From: Microbacterium sp. BR1
GTDB lineage: Bacteria; Actinomycetota; Actinomycetes; Actinomycetales; Microbacteriaceae
Reading direction: 5' to 3'
Assembly: GCF_002812725.1 (NCBI RefSeq)
Contig: NZ_NMUN01000009.1
Location: 248,001 to 312,000, forward strand
DNA: 64,000 nt
Below, one piece after another: positions 43,232 through 51,642 of the stretch (positions are counted from its first letter, which is position 1; every line of letters starts with the position of its first letter). A program made the position numbers and the translations under genes. Below the pieces are notes generated by a model. It was given only the letters and a program-made list of their open reading frames with translations. It was not told where the DNA came from and did no database searches.

Positions 43232-44542
43232 GTGCGCACCCTGCTCCCCTCCGGTACGGTTCCCACCGTCGTGCGGGGAGCGGCGGGCATCGCGGCGATC
43301 GCCGCAGCGGGTGTGCTTGCCGGATACCTGAGCGGACGTTACCCCGAGCTTGCGGTCCCTGCCGCGATCGTCCTCTTGCTGCTGGCCATCGCGTTCATCG
43401 ACCTGACGTATGTTCTGGTCATCGGCTTCCTGGCGAGCGTCCTCGTCTTCGTGCGCGCGGGCCCGATGAGCGTCGCGGATCTCGCCCTCGGACTGGCGAT
43501 GATCGTCGCGCTCCTCATGATTCGGGGCCGTGGAGTGAAGACGCTGCAGCCGCTGCTCTGGGCAGGCGCGTTCTACCTGGCGTTGACGCTGCCCCAACTG
43601 GTGCTCAATCGTTACACCGAGAACTACGTGGAGTGGGCGCACGAGGTGCTGCTCGTCATCGGCGCCGCCCTCGTCGGCTTCGTGATCGGTCGGGAGGGCA
43701 AGGCGAGGCTCGCTCTCTCGTTGTTCGTCGTCCTGTGCTCCGTCATGGCGCTCTTCGCCATCGCCTCGAACCTGACAGGCGGCGGCGGATATGTCGGACC
43801 GTGGCATAAGAACGCGATCGGCGCCTTCCTGATGTACGGTGCGATCATCGCGTTCGCCAATCCCCCGTGGATGGGTTGGAGACCGATCTGGGCGTACGCA
43901 GCCTTCGGTCTCTGCGGTCTCGGCATGCTGTCCTCTCGCCAGGCCCTCGTCGGGACGCTGATCGGCGTGCTGATCATCGGCACGCGCCCGCGGTTCCACA
44001 ACGGGAAGCGCTCGCGGTGGATGCCGCTCCTGCTGATCCCCACCGCGTGGTTCATCTACCTAGCCGTGGTCGAGCAGCTCACCGAGGACAACCCGTTCAA
44101 CTCCGCCTCACAACGCCTGCTCTGGTATGTCGACTCCCTGGCCGTCTGGCTCATGTCTCCGATCTACGGTGTCGGGCACCGCTGGTGGACGACCGGGCAT
44201 ACGGGATACGGCGGCTTCCAACCGCCGAATGCCGAACTCGAAGTCCTCACGACGACGGGAATCCTTGGACTCATCGGCTTCCTCGGGATGTTCGGGGCCG
44301 CGATCTGGCTGCTGTGGCGCATGGATCCCGTATACGGAACGATCGGATTGGCGACCGTCGTCGCCCGTCTCGCGCAGGGCCAGCTCGACCTCTATTGGGT
44401 CGCGGGTCACGCTTCGCTCCTGTGGATCGTCGCGGGGATCTGTTACGGCGTGAAGGAGCGCGATCGCGCCGAGGGCATCGTGCGCACACCTCACCCCGTG
44501 CAGACCGTCTGGCGGCGTACACGAGGGGCCCGTACCCGATGA
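43232..44542 (+). CDS. O-antigen polymerase/ligase-like membrane protein (Wzy/WaaL-type)
   Basis: A 436-residue polytopic protein with about ten to eleven transmembrane helices. A long periplasmic (extracytoplasmic) loop lies near residues 280-330, containing NPFNSASQRLLWYVDSLAVWLMSPIYGVGHRWW and GYGGFQPPNAELEVLTTTG, the shape of the Wzy_C/O-antigen ligase domain with its conserved Arg and His. Such proteins join lipid-linked repeat units or transfer polymer to an acceptor outside the membrane. The start rests on a leaderless promoter. The next gene overlaps its stop by 4 nt. It shares the locus with an ABC exporter, which does not normally need a Wzy. Confidence 0.82.
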   Translation: MRTLLPSGTVPTVVRGAAGIAAIAAAGVLAGYLSGRYPELAVPAAIVLLLLAIAFIDLTYVLVIGFLASVLVFVRAGPMSVADLALGLAMIVALLMIRGRGVKTLQPLLWAGAFYLALTLPQLVLNRYTENYVEWAHEVLLVIGAALVGFVIGREGKARLALSLFVVLCSVMALFAIASNLTGGGGYVGPWHKNAIGAFLMYGAIIAFANPPWMGWRPIWAYAAFGLCGLGMLSSRQALVGTLIGVLIIGTRPRFHNGKRSRWMPLLLIPTAWFIYLAVVEQLTEDNPFNSASQRLLWYVDSLAVWLMSPIYGVGHRWWTTGHTGYGGFQPPNAELEVLTTTGILGLIGFLGMFGAAIWLLWRMDPVYGTIGLATVVARLAQGQLDLYWVAGHASLLWIVAGICYGVKERDRAEGIVRTPHPVQTVWRRTRGARTR

Positions 44543-45690
44543 ATCCCGTCGTCCACGCGATTACACCGGGAGATCACTTCTCCCCTCGCACGGGGTCGGC
44601 GATCCCGACAGTGGTGCACGGGCTCGCGGGAGCCGCGACGCGGGCGCAGGATGCCGAACACACCGTTCTCCTCGACGCGGCGACCTTCCAGCCACGCTAT
44701 CCCTCCGCTGCGATCCGAGAGTACGAGGGAGCGCCCTATCCTGGTCGCGCGGCTCGTGCGGTGGACGCCGCCCTGGGAACCTTGGGGCTTCCCCGACCAT
44801 CCGCCGCGCGTGCGTTCCAGCCGCTCGCCGATGTCATGAAGGGCATCGAGCGGTCGATCGTGCTCGCCCACAACGCACCTGCTCTGCCGCGCTTGCTGAG
44901 GGCGCAGGAGCACGACGTCGTGTTGTATGCCCACAACGACATCCTCCGGACGATCGGACACGCGGAGGCACGGCGTTCCCTCGGGGACGTGCGTGCGATC
45001 GTGTGCGTGAGCGAATTCCTTGCCGACCGAACAGTCGCACGCTTGCCTCGTGACCTCGCCGCTCGCGTGCATGTCGTCGCGAATGGCGTCGACATCGATA
45101 CCTTCCATCCGGCGGCGCAGACCACCTCGGGGACCCGTCTCCGCGTCATGTTCGTCGGCCGAGTAGTACCAGAGAAGGGAGCAGACATCCTTCTGAAGGC
45201 TGCCTCCCGGCTGCAGCGCGACGACATCGAGATCGTCATCGTCGGAAGCGCCGGCTTCGACCGGGAGGCCCCCCTGACCGCCTATGAGTCCTCCCTGCGG
45301 GACCACGCGGCGAACGTGCGTGGTCCCGTCGTCTTCGAGAGGTTCGCGGACCGGGCTCGAGTCCCGGAACTGCTCAGGACAGCCGACGTCTTCATCGTGC
45401 CCTCCCGGTGGGCGGAGCCGAGCGCGCTCACCGCCGGCGAAGCACTCGCGACCGGACTCCCCGTGATCGCGGCCCGGACCGGAGGCATCCCCGATGTCAT
45501 CGGTGATGCCGGCATCATCGTCCCCCCGGATGATCCCGGATCCCTCGCCGAGGCGCTCGACCATCTCGCCTCCGACTCGGGGGAGCGCGCTCGCCTGGCC
45601 GCTTCCGCGCGTGCCCGCGCGGAATCACGCACCTGGGGATGGGCGTGGGGGCAGCTGCGGTCAACACTGGACCGCGTCTCATGCCCCTAG
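44539..45690 (+). CDS. Glycosyltransferase family 4
   Basis: A 383-residue GT-B enzyme. The N-terminal half starts PVVHAITPGDHFSPRTGSAIPTVVHGLA and includes VVLYAHNDILRTIG and AIVCVSEFLADRTV. NGVDIDTFHPAA precedes the donor half: RLRVMFVGRVVPEKGADILLKAASRL, VIVGSAGF, VVFERFADRARVPELLRTADVFIVPSRWAEPSALTAGEALATGLPVIAARTGGIPDV. The typical 'E-P-F-G' loop reads A-E-P-S-A-L here. ATG overlaps the stop of the Wzy-like gene (ATGA), so the two are coupled. The stop shares CTAG with the convergent phosphatase gene. Confidence 0.88.
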   Translation: MNPVVHAITPGDHFSPRTGSAIPTVVHGLAGAATRAQDAEHTVLLDAATFQPRYPSAAIREYEGAPYPGRAARAVDAALGTLGLPRPSAARAFQPLADVMKGIERSIVLAHNAPALPRLLRAQEHDVVLYAHNDILRTIGHAEARRSLGDVRAIVCVSEFLADRTVARLPRDLAARVHVVANGVDIDTFHPAAQTTSGTRLRVMFVGRVVPEKGADILLKAASRLQRDDIEIVIVGSAGFDREAPLTAYESSLRDHAANVRGPVVFERFADRARVPELLRTADVFIVPSRWAEPSALTAGEALATGLPVIAARTGGIPDVIGDAGIIVPPDDPGSLAEALDHLASDSGERARLAASARARAESRTWGWAWGQLRSTLDRVSCP

Positions 45691-46277
45691 CGGACGCGGG
45701 AGATTCCGTCGACGATCACCTCGACGTTGGCGGCGACCTCGGCGATCATGCTGTGCCAGGCCGCGGCCGGAAGACCGACCGGGTCCGCCACATCATCGGC
45801 CTCGTCCGATCCGATCAAGGACGTTCGAGGTCGATCGGCGGCCACGGTGTCGAGCCAGGGACCCAGGTCGACTCCGGGTGGACGAGGGTTCTTCTCGATC
45901 CATCGGGCGAACTGCTTCACCGTGAAGATCCGCGGCCAGGCATCCGGGTCGGCGACCACGAGTTCGCGCGCCTGCTCCCGCGCCATCGCCAGCACGAGAT
46001 CGAATCCGCGGAAGTCAGCGAGGTCCACCTCCCGACTGCGGTGCGCGTCGAAGTCCAGCCCGTACTGGGGCGCGAGGAGGCGACCGGTTTCCGGCATCGG
46101 TCGACCGCCCCGGATAAGTCCTCCCGACTCGAAACGGACGGACCCCTCCCCCGCGCGTTGACGCGCGATCGCGGCCGCATAGGGGGAGCGGCACTGGTTG
46201 GCTTGGCACACGATCAGCACGTGCGCGATGCCCGGCTCGGGGTCCGGTGACCTGACGGGGAATGAAAAGCTCAGCAT
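45687..46277 (-). CDS. Low-molecular-weight protein tyrosine phosphatase (Wzb-like)
   Basis: A 196-residue LMW-PTP. The phosphate-binding loop VCQANQCRSP carries Cys24 and Arg30 (C-x5-R), and VADPDAWPRIF holds the general-acid Asp in the DP motif. The loop differs slightly from the usual C-x-G-N-x-C-R-S by Ala in place of Gly. It should dephosphorylate the BY-kinase encoded just upstream, an activity that controls polymer length in Wzc/Wzb pairs. The ATG at 46277 lies 4 nt after the kinase stop; alternative in-frame starts exist (ATG 46313 or a GTG near residue 20). Same transcript as the kinase is likely. Confidence 0.88.
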   Translation of the reverse strand: MLSFSFPVRSPDPEPGIAHVLIVCQANQCRSPYAAAIARQRAGEGSVRFESGGLIRGGRPMPETGRLLAPQYGLDFDAHRSREVDLADFRGFDLVLAMAREQARELVVADPDAWPRIFTVKQFARWIEKNPRPPGVDLGPWLDTVAADRPRTSLIGSDEADDVADPVGLPAAAWHSMIAEVAANVEVIVDGISRVR

Positions 46278-46281
46278 GCCC

Positions 46282-48132
46282 CTATTCACGGACTCGAGGG
46301 GTCTGGGGGTCATGAGATGGTGCGGCTGAATCGCCCCGGGCTGCGGACCCGGACAGATCTGATTCCGCATCGGCATGCTCCGGGGCGTCGCCTGTCGACA
46401 ACTCTTCGGCCGCTAGGTCATCGAGGTCATCGAAGTCGTCGAAGTCCTCGAAGCTCTCATCGAGGAACTCATCGTCTAACTGCCCGTCGTCCGTCGCCTC
46501 ACCCGTCCCGACTCGACTGCGCCTCAACGGCGCCTCCTCGTCATCCATCTCGCTCCGGGATACGGGGCCGACCGCCGACGGAACGGGGGACAACGACGGC
46601 GTGCGCGACACATCCTTCTCGTCCGCGAGGTAGTAACTCGCGTACGACTTCGGCAGCTTGCGGCGACTGCGGTTGACGACGACGCCGATGACCTCCGTGC
46701 CCGCGGCACGCAGCGCGTCGATCGTCTCTACCAGGCGCCCGCGGTCCGTGCGGTTTGCGGACGCCAGGACGATCGCGCCATCGGTATGTGCCGCGAGCAG
46801 CGCGGCATCTGTGATTCCGATCGCCGGCGGGGAATCGATGATGACGATATCCGCGAGCGTCCGAAGCTGAAGGATCAGGCTTCCCAAGATCGGCGTTGCG
46901 AACAGGTCCGCCGGCTCTGCAGGTTCCGCGCCCGAAGGCAGGATCGTGAGCCTTCGGTACCGGGTCGAGTTGAGCCGAGACTCGACCGACCCGACCGCGA
47001 GGTCAGCGCCGTCTTCGTGCTCTTCGAGGATATCGCTGAGGCCTTCACCGTCAGCCGCGTCACCGAAGTAACGACCAAGATTCGGTCGCCGCAGGTCTCC
47101 ACCGACCAGAATGACCTTTTTGCCCCCTCTCGCCCATGCGAGGGCGAGATTCGCCGAGACGAAGGACTTGCCGTCGCCCGGCTCCACGCTCGTCACAACG
47201 AAAGCCGCCCCTCTTGCCGGCAGAGAAACGGCGAGATTGGAACGCAGCGTCCGCAAACGTTCGCTGAGGTCCGTCCGCTCGTTGTGCGCCACCGGCAATG
47301 GCGGGTCCAACCGGCCGAGCTTGCGGTCCCAGCTGAGCTCGCCGATGGATCGCACACCCGTCAGCGCTTCCACTTCGTCCTCGCCTCGGAGCCGGTCATC
47401 GAACTGGTCGCGGATGAGCACGATGGCGACCCCGATGACGAGACCCGTCAGCAGCGCGAGCGACAAGATGACGAGAGGGGTGGGTACCGTCAGCTCCCCG
47501 GGATAGGGCCCAGCGACCACCGTCGTATTACTCGTTCCGGCGTTTGTGAGCACCTCTATGGCACCGGTCGCAGACGTCATCTTTGACAGCTCGGTAGCCA
47601 GGTTGACGTTGGCGATCGGATCGCCGGGGGCCGCCTCCAGTTGGGCTTGGATATTGCGAACCTCGGCGATCGCGTCCTGCTGTCGATCCTGCAGGGAGGT
47701 GAGCGCGGATGCCATCTGTGCGTCGACGTAGGCCTGGTAGGAGACCAGGACGGCCTGAACTCGCGACTGGGCCACGTCGGGAGTGGGTCCTTGGGCCGAG
47801 ACGGTGATTCGGACGAGTCGTTCGTCGCTCGTCGCCTCGACGAGGACCGCCGAAGCAAGCTCGTCCGAGGTATCTCCGAGCGAGGCCGCAGCCGGATCGA
47901 GAACAGCGGCCGACGTCACGACGTCCGCATCGAGTTCGACCGATATGCCACCGATCTCGCCCGCGAGAGCCGCCTGCGTCACGGCGGAATTCAGTCGGAC
48001 GATTCCCGCGCTCTGGTACGAGACGGTCCGCAGCTGCAGGTACGCGACAGCGGTGACAAGTGCGATGGCGATCACCGCGACGATCGTCCACTTGCGCTTC
48101 CACAGCACGTCCAAGACCTGTCGAAGTGTCAC
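46282..48132 (-). CDS. Wzz/BY-kinase: polysaccharide co-polymerase with C-terminal tyrosine-kinase domain
   Basis: A 616-residue protein. Transmembrane helices at about 17-33 and 219-240 flank an extracytoplasmic Wzz domain. The cytosolic ATPase has Walker A EPGDGKS (317-323), a Walker A' of VILVGGDLRRP (340-350) and Walker B DIVIIDSPP (428-436). In BY-kinases Walker A' is usually D-x-D-x-R; here the first Asp is Gly, which may lower phosphotransfer. Tyr497, Tyr500 and Tyr501 form a small cluster. Residues 528-616 are an acidic, Tyr-free tail. The protein would set chain length and sense phosphorylation with the LMW phosphatase next to it. GTG start with AGGGAC upstream. Confidence 0.88.
   Translation of the reverse strand: MTLRQVLDVLWKRKWTIVAVIAIALVTAVAYLQLRTVSYQSAGIVRLNSAVTQAALAGEIGGISVELDADVVTSAAVLDPAAASLGDTSDELASAVLVEATSDERLVRITVSAQGPTPDVAQSRVQAVLVSYQAYVDAQMASALTSLQDRQQDAIAEVRNIQAQLEAAPGDPIANVNLATELSKMTSATGAIEVLTNAGTSNTTVVAGPYPGELTVPTPLVILSLALLTGLVIGVAIVLIRDQFDDRLRGEDEVEALTGVRSIGELSWDRKLGRLDPPLPVAHNERTDLSERLRTLRSNLAVSLPARGAAFVVTSVEPGDGKSFVSANLALAWARGGKKVILVGGDLRRPNLGRYFGDAADGEGLSDILEEHEDGADLAVGSVESRLNSTRYRRLTILPSGAEPAEPADLFATPILGSLILQLRTLADIVIIDSPPAIGITDAALLAAHTDGAIVLASANRTDRGRLVETIDALRAAGTEVIGVVVNRSRRKLPKSYASYYLADEKDVSRTPSLSPVPSAVGPVSRSEMDDEEAPLRRSRVGTGEATDDGQLDDEFLDESFEDFDDFDDLDDLAAEELSTGDAPEHADAESDLSGSAARGDSAAPSHDPQTPRVRE
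46417..46452 (-). repeat. Four tandem 9-bp units encoding an Asp-rich tail
   Basis: Four near-identical 9-mers (g-t-c-[a/c/g]-t-c-g-a-[a/g]) run in tandem. On the coding (minus) strand they encode repeated F/L-E/D-D triplets in the acidic tail of the BY-kinase. Slippage by whole units would change tail length without a frameshift. Confidence 0.6.
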
Positions 48133-48214
48133 CTAAGTCCCTAGCCCCCTCCGTTCTCAAGCACACGCGCGAGAACGCCCACTAATACAACCATACGTAC
48201 CCTGGAGATCCCCG

Positions 48215-49048
48215 CTACGATGTTGCGGCCGTTCGGATGGGGTGTTGATCGGCCAGCACCACCGCCATGACGCCGCCCACCGTCAGTGTCACTGACGAGG
48301 CGATCACGTCGAGGATCGGTATAGTTCCGGCGAGACCTGCCGCCAGCACCGCCAGCGCCATCGCGTAGAGGGCCGCACCGACGAGAACGCTCCCGCTCCC
48401 GAGAAGACAAACCACGGCACGCGCGCTCGGAAAGCGGACGCGCTGCGAACCGAGAATCGCCGACGTGGCTCCGGCGAAGGCACCCACCATCAGCGCGCCA
48501 CCGAGGATGTCACTCGCGCGATGGGCGAAGGACAGCAGCGAAGCCATCGCGATGAACACGGCGACCGATCCCATGACCAGAACTACGATCGGGCGCAACC
48601 AGCGCGGTCCGAACCAGATGGTCGCCACGACGGCGGCCAGCGCGACGGCAGCGTGCCCGCTCGGAAAGGTCTGGTAAAGATACGCCTGTTCACCGAGATC
48701 AGGGCGGGGCAGGCCCGACTTGAGGAGAATACCGGCCACCGCTGTCGCTCCGATCAGCGCGCAGCCCGCGATCGCTGCAACCCATCGACGACGGATGATG
48801 CACTCGACACCCGCGACAGCGGCAGCGCCCAAGAGGGCCAGAAGCAGGAGGTCTCGTGCTCCGTATACGGCAAGCCACCCCTCGCCGCGGAACGTCGGGA
48901 AGGTGCCAAGGGACGCGGCGTCCAAGGCTTGCCCCGACGGTGTGAGAATCGCGGTCGCGTAGAGGGCGATGAAACCGACGGCGCACACCGCGGCGAGTAT
49001 CGAGGAGCGGACACGAGAGGGTCTGAGCGCGACCGGGCGGTCAGCCAC
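48215..49048 (-). CDS. PAP2-family membrane phosphatase, diverged active site
   Basis: A 277-residue membrane protein with about six helices and a PAP2-type site. KSGLPRPDL (about 110-118) matches the first motif with a short spacer, FPSGHAAVALA the second (His132), and SFAHRASDILGG the third. The third motif normally reads S-R-x5-H-x3-D; the Arg position is Ser here. PAP2 enzymes cleave polyprenyl diphosphates such as undecaprenyl-PP, recycling the lipid carrier used by the locus. Activity of this copy is uncertain. GTG at 49048 follows GAGGAG and overlaps the previous gene by 8 nt. Confidence 0.78.
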   Translation of the reverse strand: MADRPVALRPSRVRSSILAAVCAVGFIALYATAILTPSGQALDAASLGTFPTFRGEGWLAVYGARDLLLLALLGAAAVAGVECIIRRRWVAAIAGCALIGATAVAGILLKSGLPRPDLGEQAYLYQTFPSGHAAVALAAVVATIWFGPRWLRPIVVLVMGSVAVFIAMASLLSFAHRASDILGGALMVGAFAGATSAILGSQRVRFPSARAVVCLLGSGSVLVGAALYAMALAVLAAGLAGTIPILDVIASSVTLTVGGVMAVVLADQHPIRTAATS

Positions 49049-50195
49049 GACCGATCTCCTCGGAGACGATCTGCCTGAGCCGGTTGGAGAACCGCTCTTC
49101 GGAGAACGTATCGGCATGGGCACGGATGCGTTCTGCATCCCAGTCCGCGGAGATGGCCTGTTCGACAGCGGCGCTGACGGCATCCCGATTCACGCGGTCG
49201 AAGAACACACCGTTCACCCCCTCCTCGACTGTGTCGAGGTAGCCACCGTCGCGGAGGGCGATGGTGGCCTTGCCGAATGAGGCCGCCTCCAGCGGCGAGA
49301 GACCGAAGTCCTCATAGGAGGCCGCGACCAGGCCCGACGAGTTCTCGTAGAGCCAGCGCAACCGGGCATCGGAGACACGTCCGAGGAGATGTGTCCCACC
49401 GACGGCACGCGCGAGCGTCTCGAGGCGCGCGTGATCGGGACCGGTGCCCACCACGACAAGGTCGATGTCGGGCACCGCGGCAACGGCCTCGATCACGACG
49501 TCGACGTTCTTGTACGGCAGAAGACGCGCGACACAGAGCACGAAGGGCCGCTCGATGCCCGGCACCGCTTCGGGCGCGGCCGAGCGGTCGAACGGCGCGG
49601 GCGGCGGCGGGAGGACCTCGGCGTCGATCCCGTAGACATCGCGAACGGCCGCCTGGACGACGCGAGAGTTGACGAGATAGCGGTCGGCCGATGCCGCAGC
49701 GGCCTGGTCCCACCTCCGAAGCCCCGGGCCCAGGATCGACGTCGCAGCGGAGACAGCACGGGACCGTAGTCCTCGAGAGCCGGGGTCACCCGCGTATCGA
49801 TCGGCCTGGTAGAGCCACCGGGCCGGCGCATGGCAGTAGACGATCTTCCGTCCGCTGGTGGGGATCCCGTGGGCCCAGCCGCTCGACGAAGCCACCAGCA
49901 CATCGGCGTCCACGTGATGACCCGAAACTGCCCGCGCGAGGAAGGGCAATGCCAGACGATGGTGTCGACGCAGCACCCCCCACCGGTTCACCTGCATCGT
50001 GCGCACATCGATCGAGTCGAACTCGGGGAATGTCGCCGACGGATCGTACAGCGATGTGTGCAAGGCAGCCCGGGGGAACGTCCGAGCGATCGCGAGCGCG
50101 ACTCGCTCGGCCCCGCCACGTTGGGTCAGATAGTCGTGCGCGACCGCGATGGTCAGTCCGTCGACGGGCTGGATCGTCGTGTCGTCCGAGGTCAT
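49041..50195 (-). CDS. Glycosyltransferase family 4
   Basis: A 384-residue GT-B enzyme. LTIAVAHDYLTQRGGAERVALAIARTFPRA is the canonical mannosyltransferase-type entry ('H-D-Y-L-T-x-R-G-G-A-E-R'). KIVYCHAPARWLYQADRYAGDPGSRG and DRYLVNSRVVQAAVRDVYGIDAEVLPPP follow, then RPFVLCVARLLPYKNVDVVIEAV, HLLGRVSDARLRWLYENSSGLVAASYEDFGLSPLEAASFGKATIALRDGG. It resembles WbaZ/MtfA-like mannosyltransferases. The ATG follows GGAGGG. It shares a minus-strand unit with the PAP2 gene, whose start it overlaps. Confidence 0.89.
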   Translation of the reverse strand: MTSDDTTIQPVDGLTIAVAHDYLTQRGGAERVALAIARTFPRAALHTSLYDPSATFPEFDSIDVRTMQVNRWGVLRRHHRLALPFLARAVSGHHVDADVLVASSSGWAHGIPTSGRKIVYCHAPARWLYQADRYAGDPGSRGLRSRAVSAATSILGPGLRRWDQAAAASADRYLVNSRVVQAAVRDVYGIDAEVLPPPPAPFDRSAAPEAVPGIERPFVLCVARLLPYKNVDVVIEAVAAVPDIDLVVVGTGPDHARLETLARAVGGTHLLGRVSDARLRWLYENSSGLVAASYEDFGLSPLEAASFGKATIALRDGGYLDTVEEGVNGVFFDRVNRDAVSAAVEQAISADWDAERIRAHADTFSEERFSNRLRQIVSEEIGRG

Positions 50196-50306
50196 GCGCC
50201 CTCCGGTTCGCGATCGTCCCCGATCGGATCGCAAGCCCTCACCTTACTCAGGCCGCCCGCGGCTCGGCCACCACGGTTGTCCTCGAAAGATCCCTCACCC
50301 TCGGGG

Positions 50307-51503
50307 CTAGAGTTCGCCGGGCTGCATGACCTGCTCATCGATCTTCACGACAGCCTGCCGGAAAGCCGTGGTCCTGGCGTCAGCCTTCGTCGGCGCGTAG
50401 ACGACGAGGGAATGGAACACGAAGCGAGCGAAAAAGGCGACGACGAGCGTGATCCCCGTCGCGAGCACGCTCGAGATGTGCAGGTTTTCGACGATGAGCG
50501 CCAGGATCGGAATCCGGATGACGGCCTCGACATTGTTGAAGCCGAACGACTTCGCGAACCGTGACCACACGCTCGACGCCTGATCGCGCATGTCGTGGAA
50601 CACGAATCGCTCGATGAGGATGAAATTCCCGATGATCGTCAGCTCTGCGGCGATGATCGCGGCGACGATGTAATCGACGTTCATCGCCGTCAGGAGCCAG
50701 ACGATGAGCACGTTCGCCACCGCGCCGAGTCCGCCCACGATCGCGAACAACGACATCTTGCCGAACCTCAGCGTCGCGAGCTGCGTCAGGAAATGCAGAC
50801 CCTGGCGCAACGACGCCTTCGACTCGCCGGCATGACGGCCCGCGAAGTCGAAGGGCACCTCCGCGATGCGCAGGCTCTGTCGTGCCAGGAGCTCGAGCAG
50901 GATCTTGAACCCACGAGGCCTCAGCCCCTCGAGGTCGATCGCGCGCCGGTCGATGAGGTAGAAGCCGGTCATCGGGTCGGTGACGTCGTGCAGACGCACC
51001 GGGAACATCGCCCGCGTGACCATGGTCGAAGCCTTCGAGACGAGCACACGGGTCTGGTCTGCGAGCCCACCCGCTGTCCCCCCGCCGACGTAGCGTGATG
51101 CGATGACGACGTCCGCGTCTCCCCGCTGGAATCGCTCGTACAGCTCCCGAATCTTCTCCGGTGGGTGCTGCAGGTCGCCATCCATGACGAGACATAGATC
51201 GGATGCTGCCGCGGCATACCCGTCGATCACCGCACCACCGAGACCGCCGACAGGACGAGCGCGGTGGATGAGTCGGACGGGTAGCTGCGCCGTGGCTGCG
51301 ACCGTACGCACCATCTCGGGGGTGTCGTCGGTGCTGTCATCGACGAAGATGACCTCACAGTCGATCCCCCGGACAGCGGCTTCGATGCGACGCACGAGCT
51401 CCGCCACGTTGGGCGCCTCATTGAACGTCGGAACGATGATCGAGAGTTCGATGAGCGGCCCCCTACGCCTGCGCGCTCCTCCCCGTGGAGCGACGGATTC
51501 CAT
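50307..51503 (-). CDS. Dolichol-phosphate mannosyltransferase-like GT2 fused to a GtrA membrane domain
   Basis: A 398-residue fusion. Residues 18 to about 250 are a DPM1-type GT2: LSIIVPTFNEAPNVAELV, VIFVDDSTDDTPEMV, CLVMDGDLQHPPEKI (DGD metal motif), VIASRYVGGG, DVTDPMTGFYLIDRRAI and FKILLELLARQ. The remainder is a four-helix GtrA-like domain (LFAIVGGLGAVANVLIVWLL and following helices). DPM1-GtrA proteins make polyprenyl-phosphate hexose and help move it across the membrane, where it serves GT-C enzymes such as the GT87 protein encoded next. ATG at 51503 has no clear ribosome binding site, so the start is uncertain. Confidence 0.88.
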   Translation of the reverse strand: MESVAPRGGARRRRGPLIELSIIVPTFNEAPNVAELVRRIEAAVRGIDCEVIFVDDSTDDTPEMVRTVAATAQLPVRLIHRARPVGGLGGAVIDGYAAAASDLCLVMDGDLQHPPEKIRELYERFQRGDADVVIASRYVGGGTAGGLADQTRVLVSKASTMVTRAMFPVRLHDVTDPMTGFYLIDRRAIDLEGLRPRGFKILLELLARQSLRIAEVPFDFAGRHAGESKASLRQGLHFLTQLATLRFGKMSLFAIVGGLGAVANVLIVWLLTAMNVDYIVAAIIAAELTIIGNFILIERFVFHDMRDQASSVWSRFAKSFGFNNVEAVIRIPILALIVENLHISSVLATGITLVVAFFARFVFHSLVVYAPTKADARTTAFRQAVVKIDEQVMQPGEL

Positions 51504-51594
51504 AGTGGCATGACGACCAACGCCGGCGAAAGCCGCAAGAACCTGAAGCGAACCGCCCCATGATGCGACGTGTCGCGGGACCTCGTCGGGCCGA

Positions 51595-51600
51595 TAGCGT
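51595..51600 (+). promoter_or_regulatory. Candidate -10 element (TAGCGT)
   Basis: TAGCGT would place the transcript start near 51607, with a leader of about 35 nt carrying the GGGGAT ribosome binding site of the GT87 gene. Confidence 0.4.
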
Positions 51601-51642
51601 AATCGCGGGTGCTCACCCACGCACTGAGAACGGGGATCGCTC

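Noticed and set aside
43124..43999. Upstream in-frame extension of the GT4 gene at 41924
   Set aside because: It is antisense to the Wzy-like gene and charged, low-complexity in composition; the GTG at 43123 has a good ribosome binding site.
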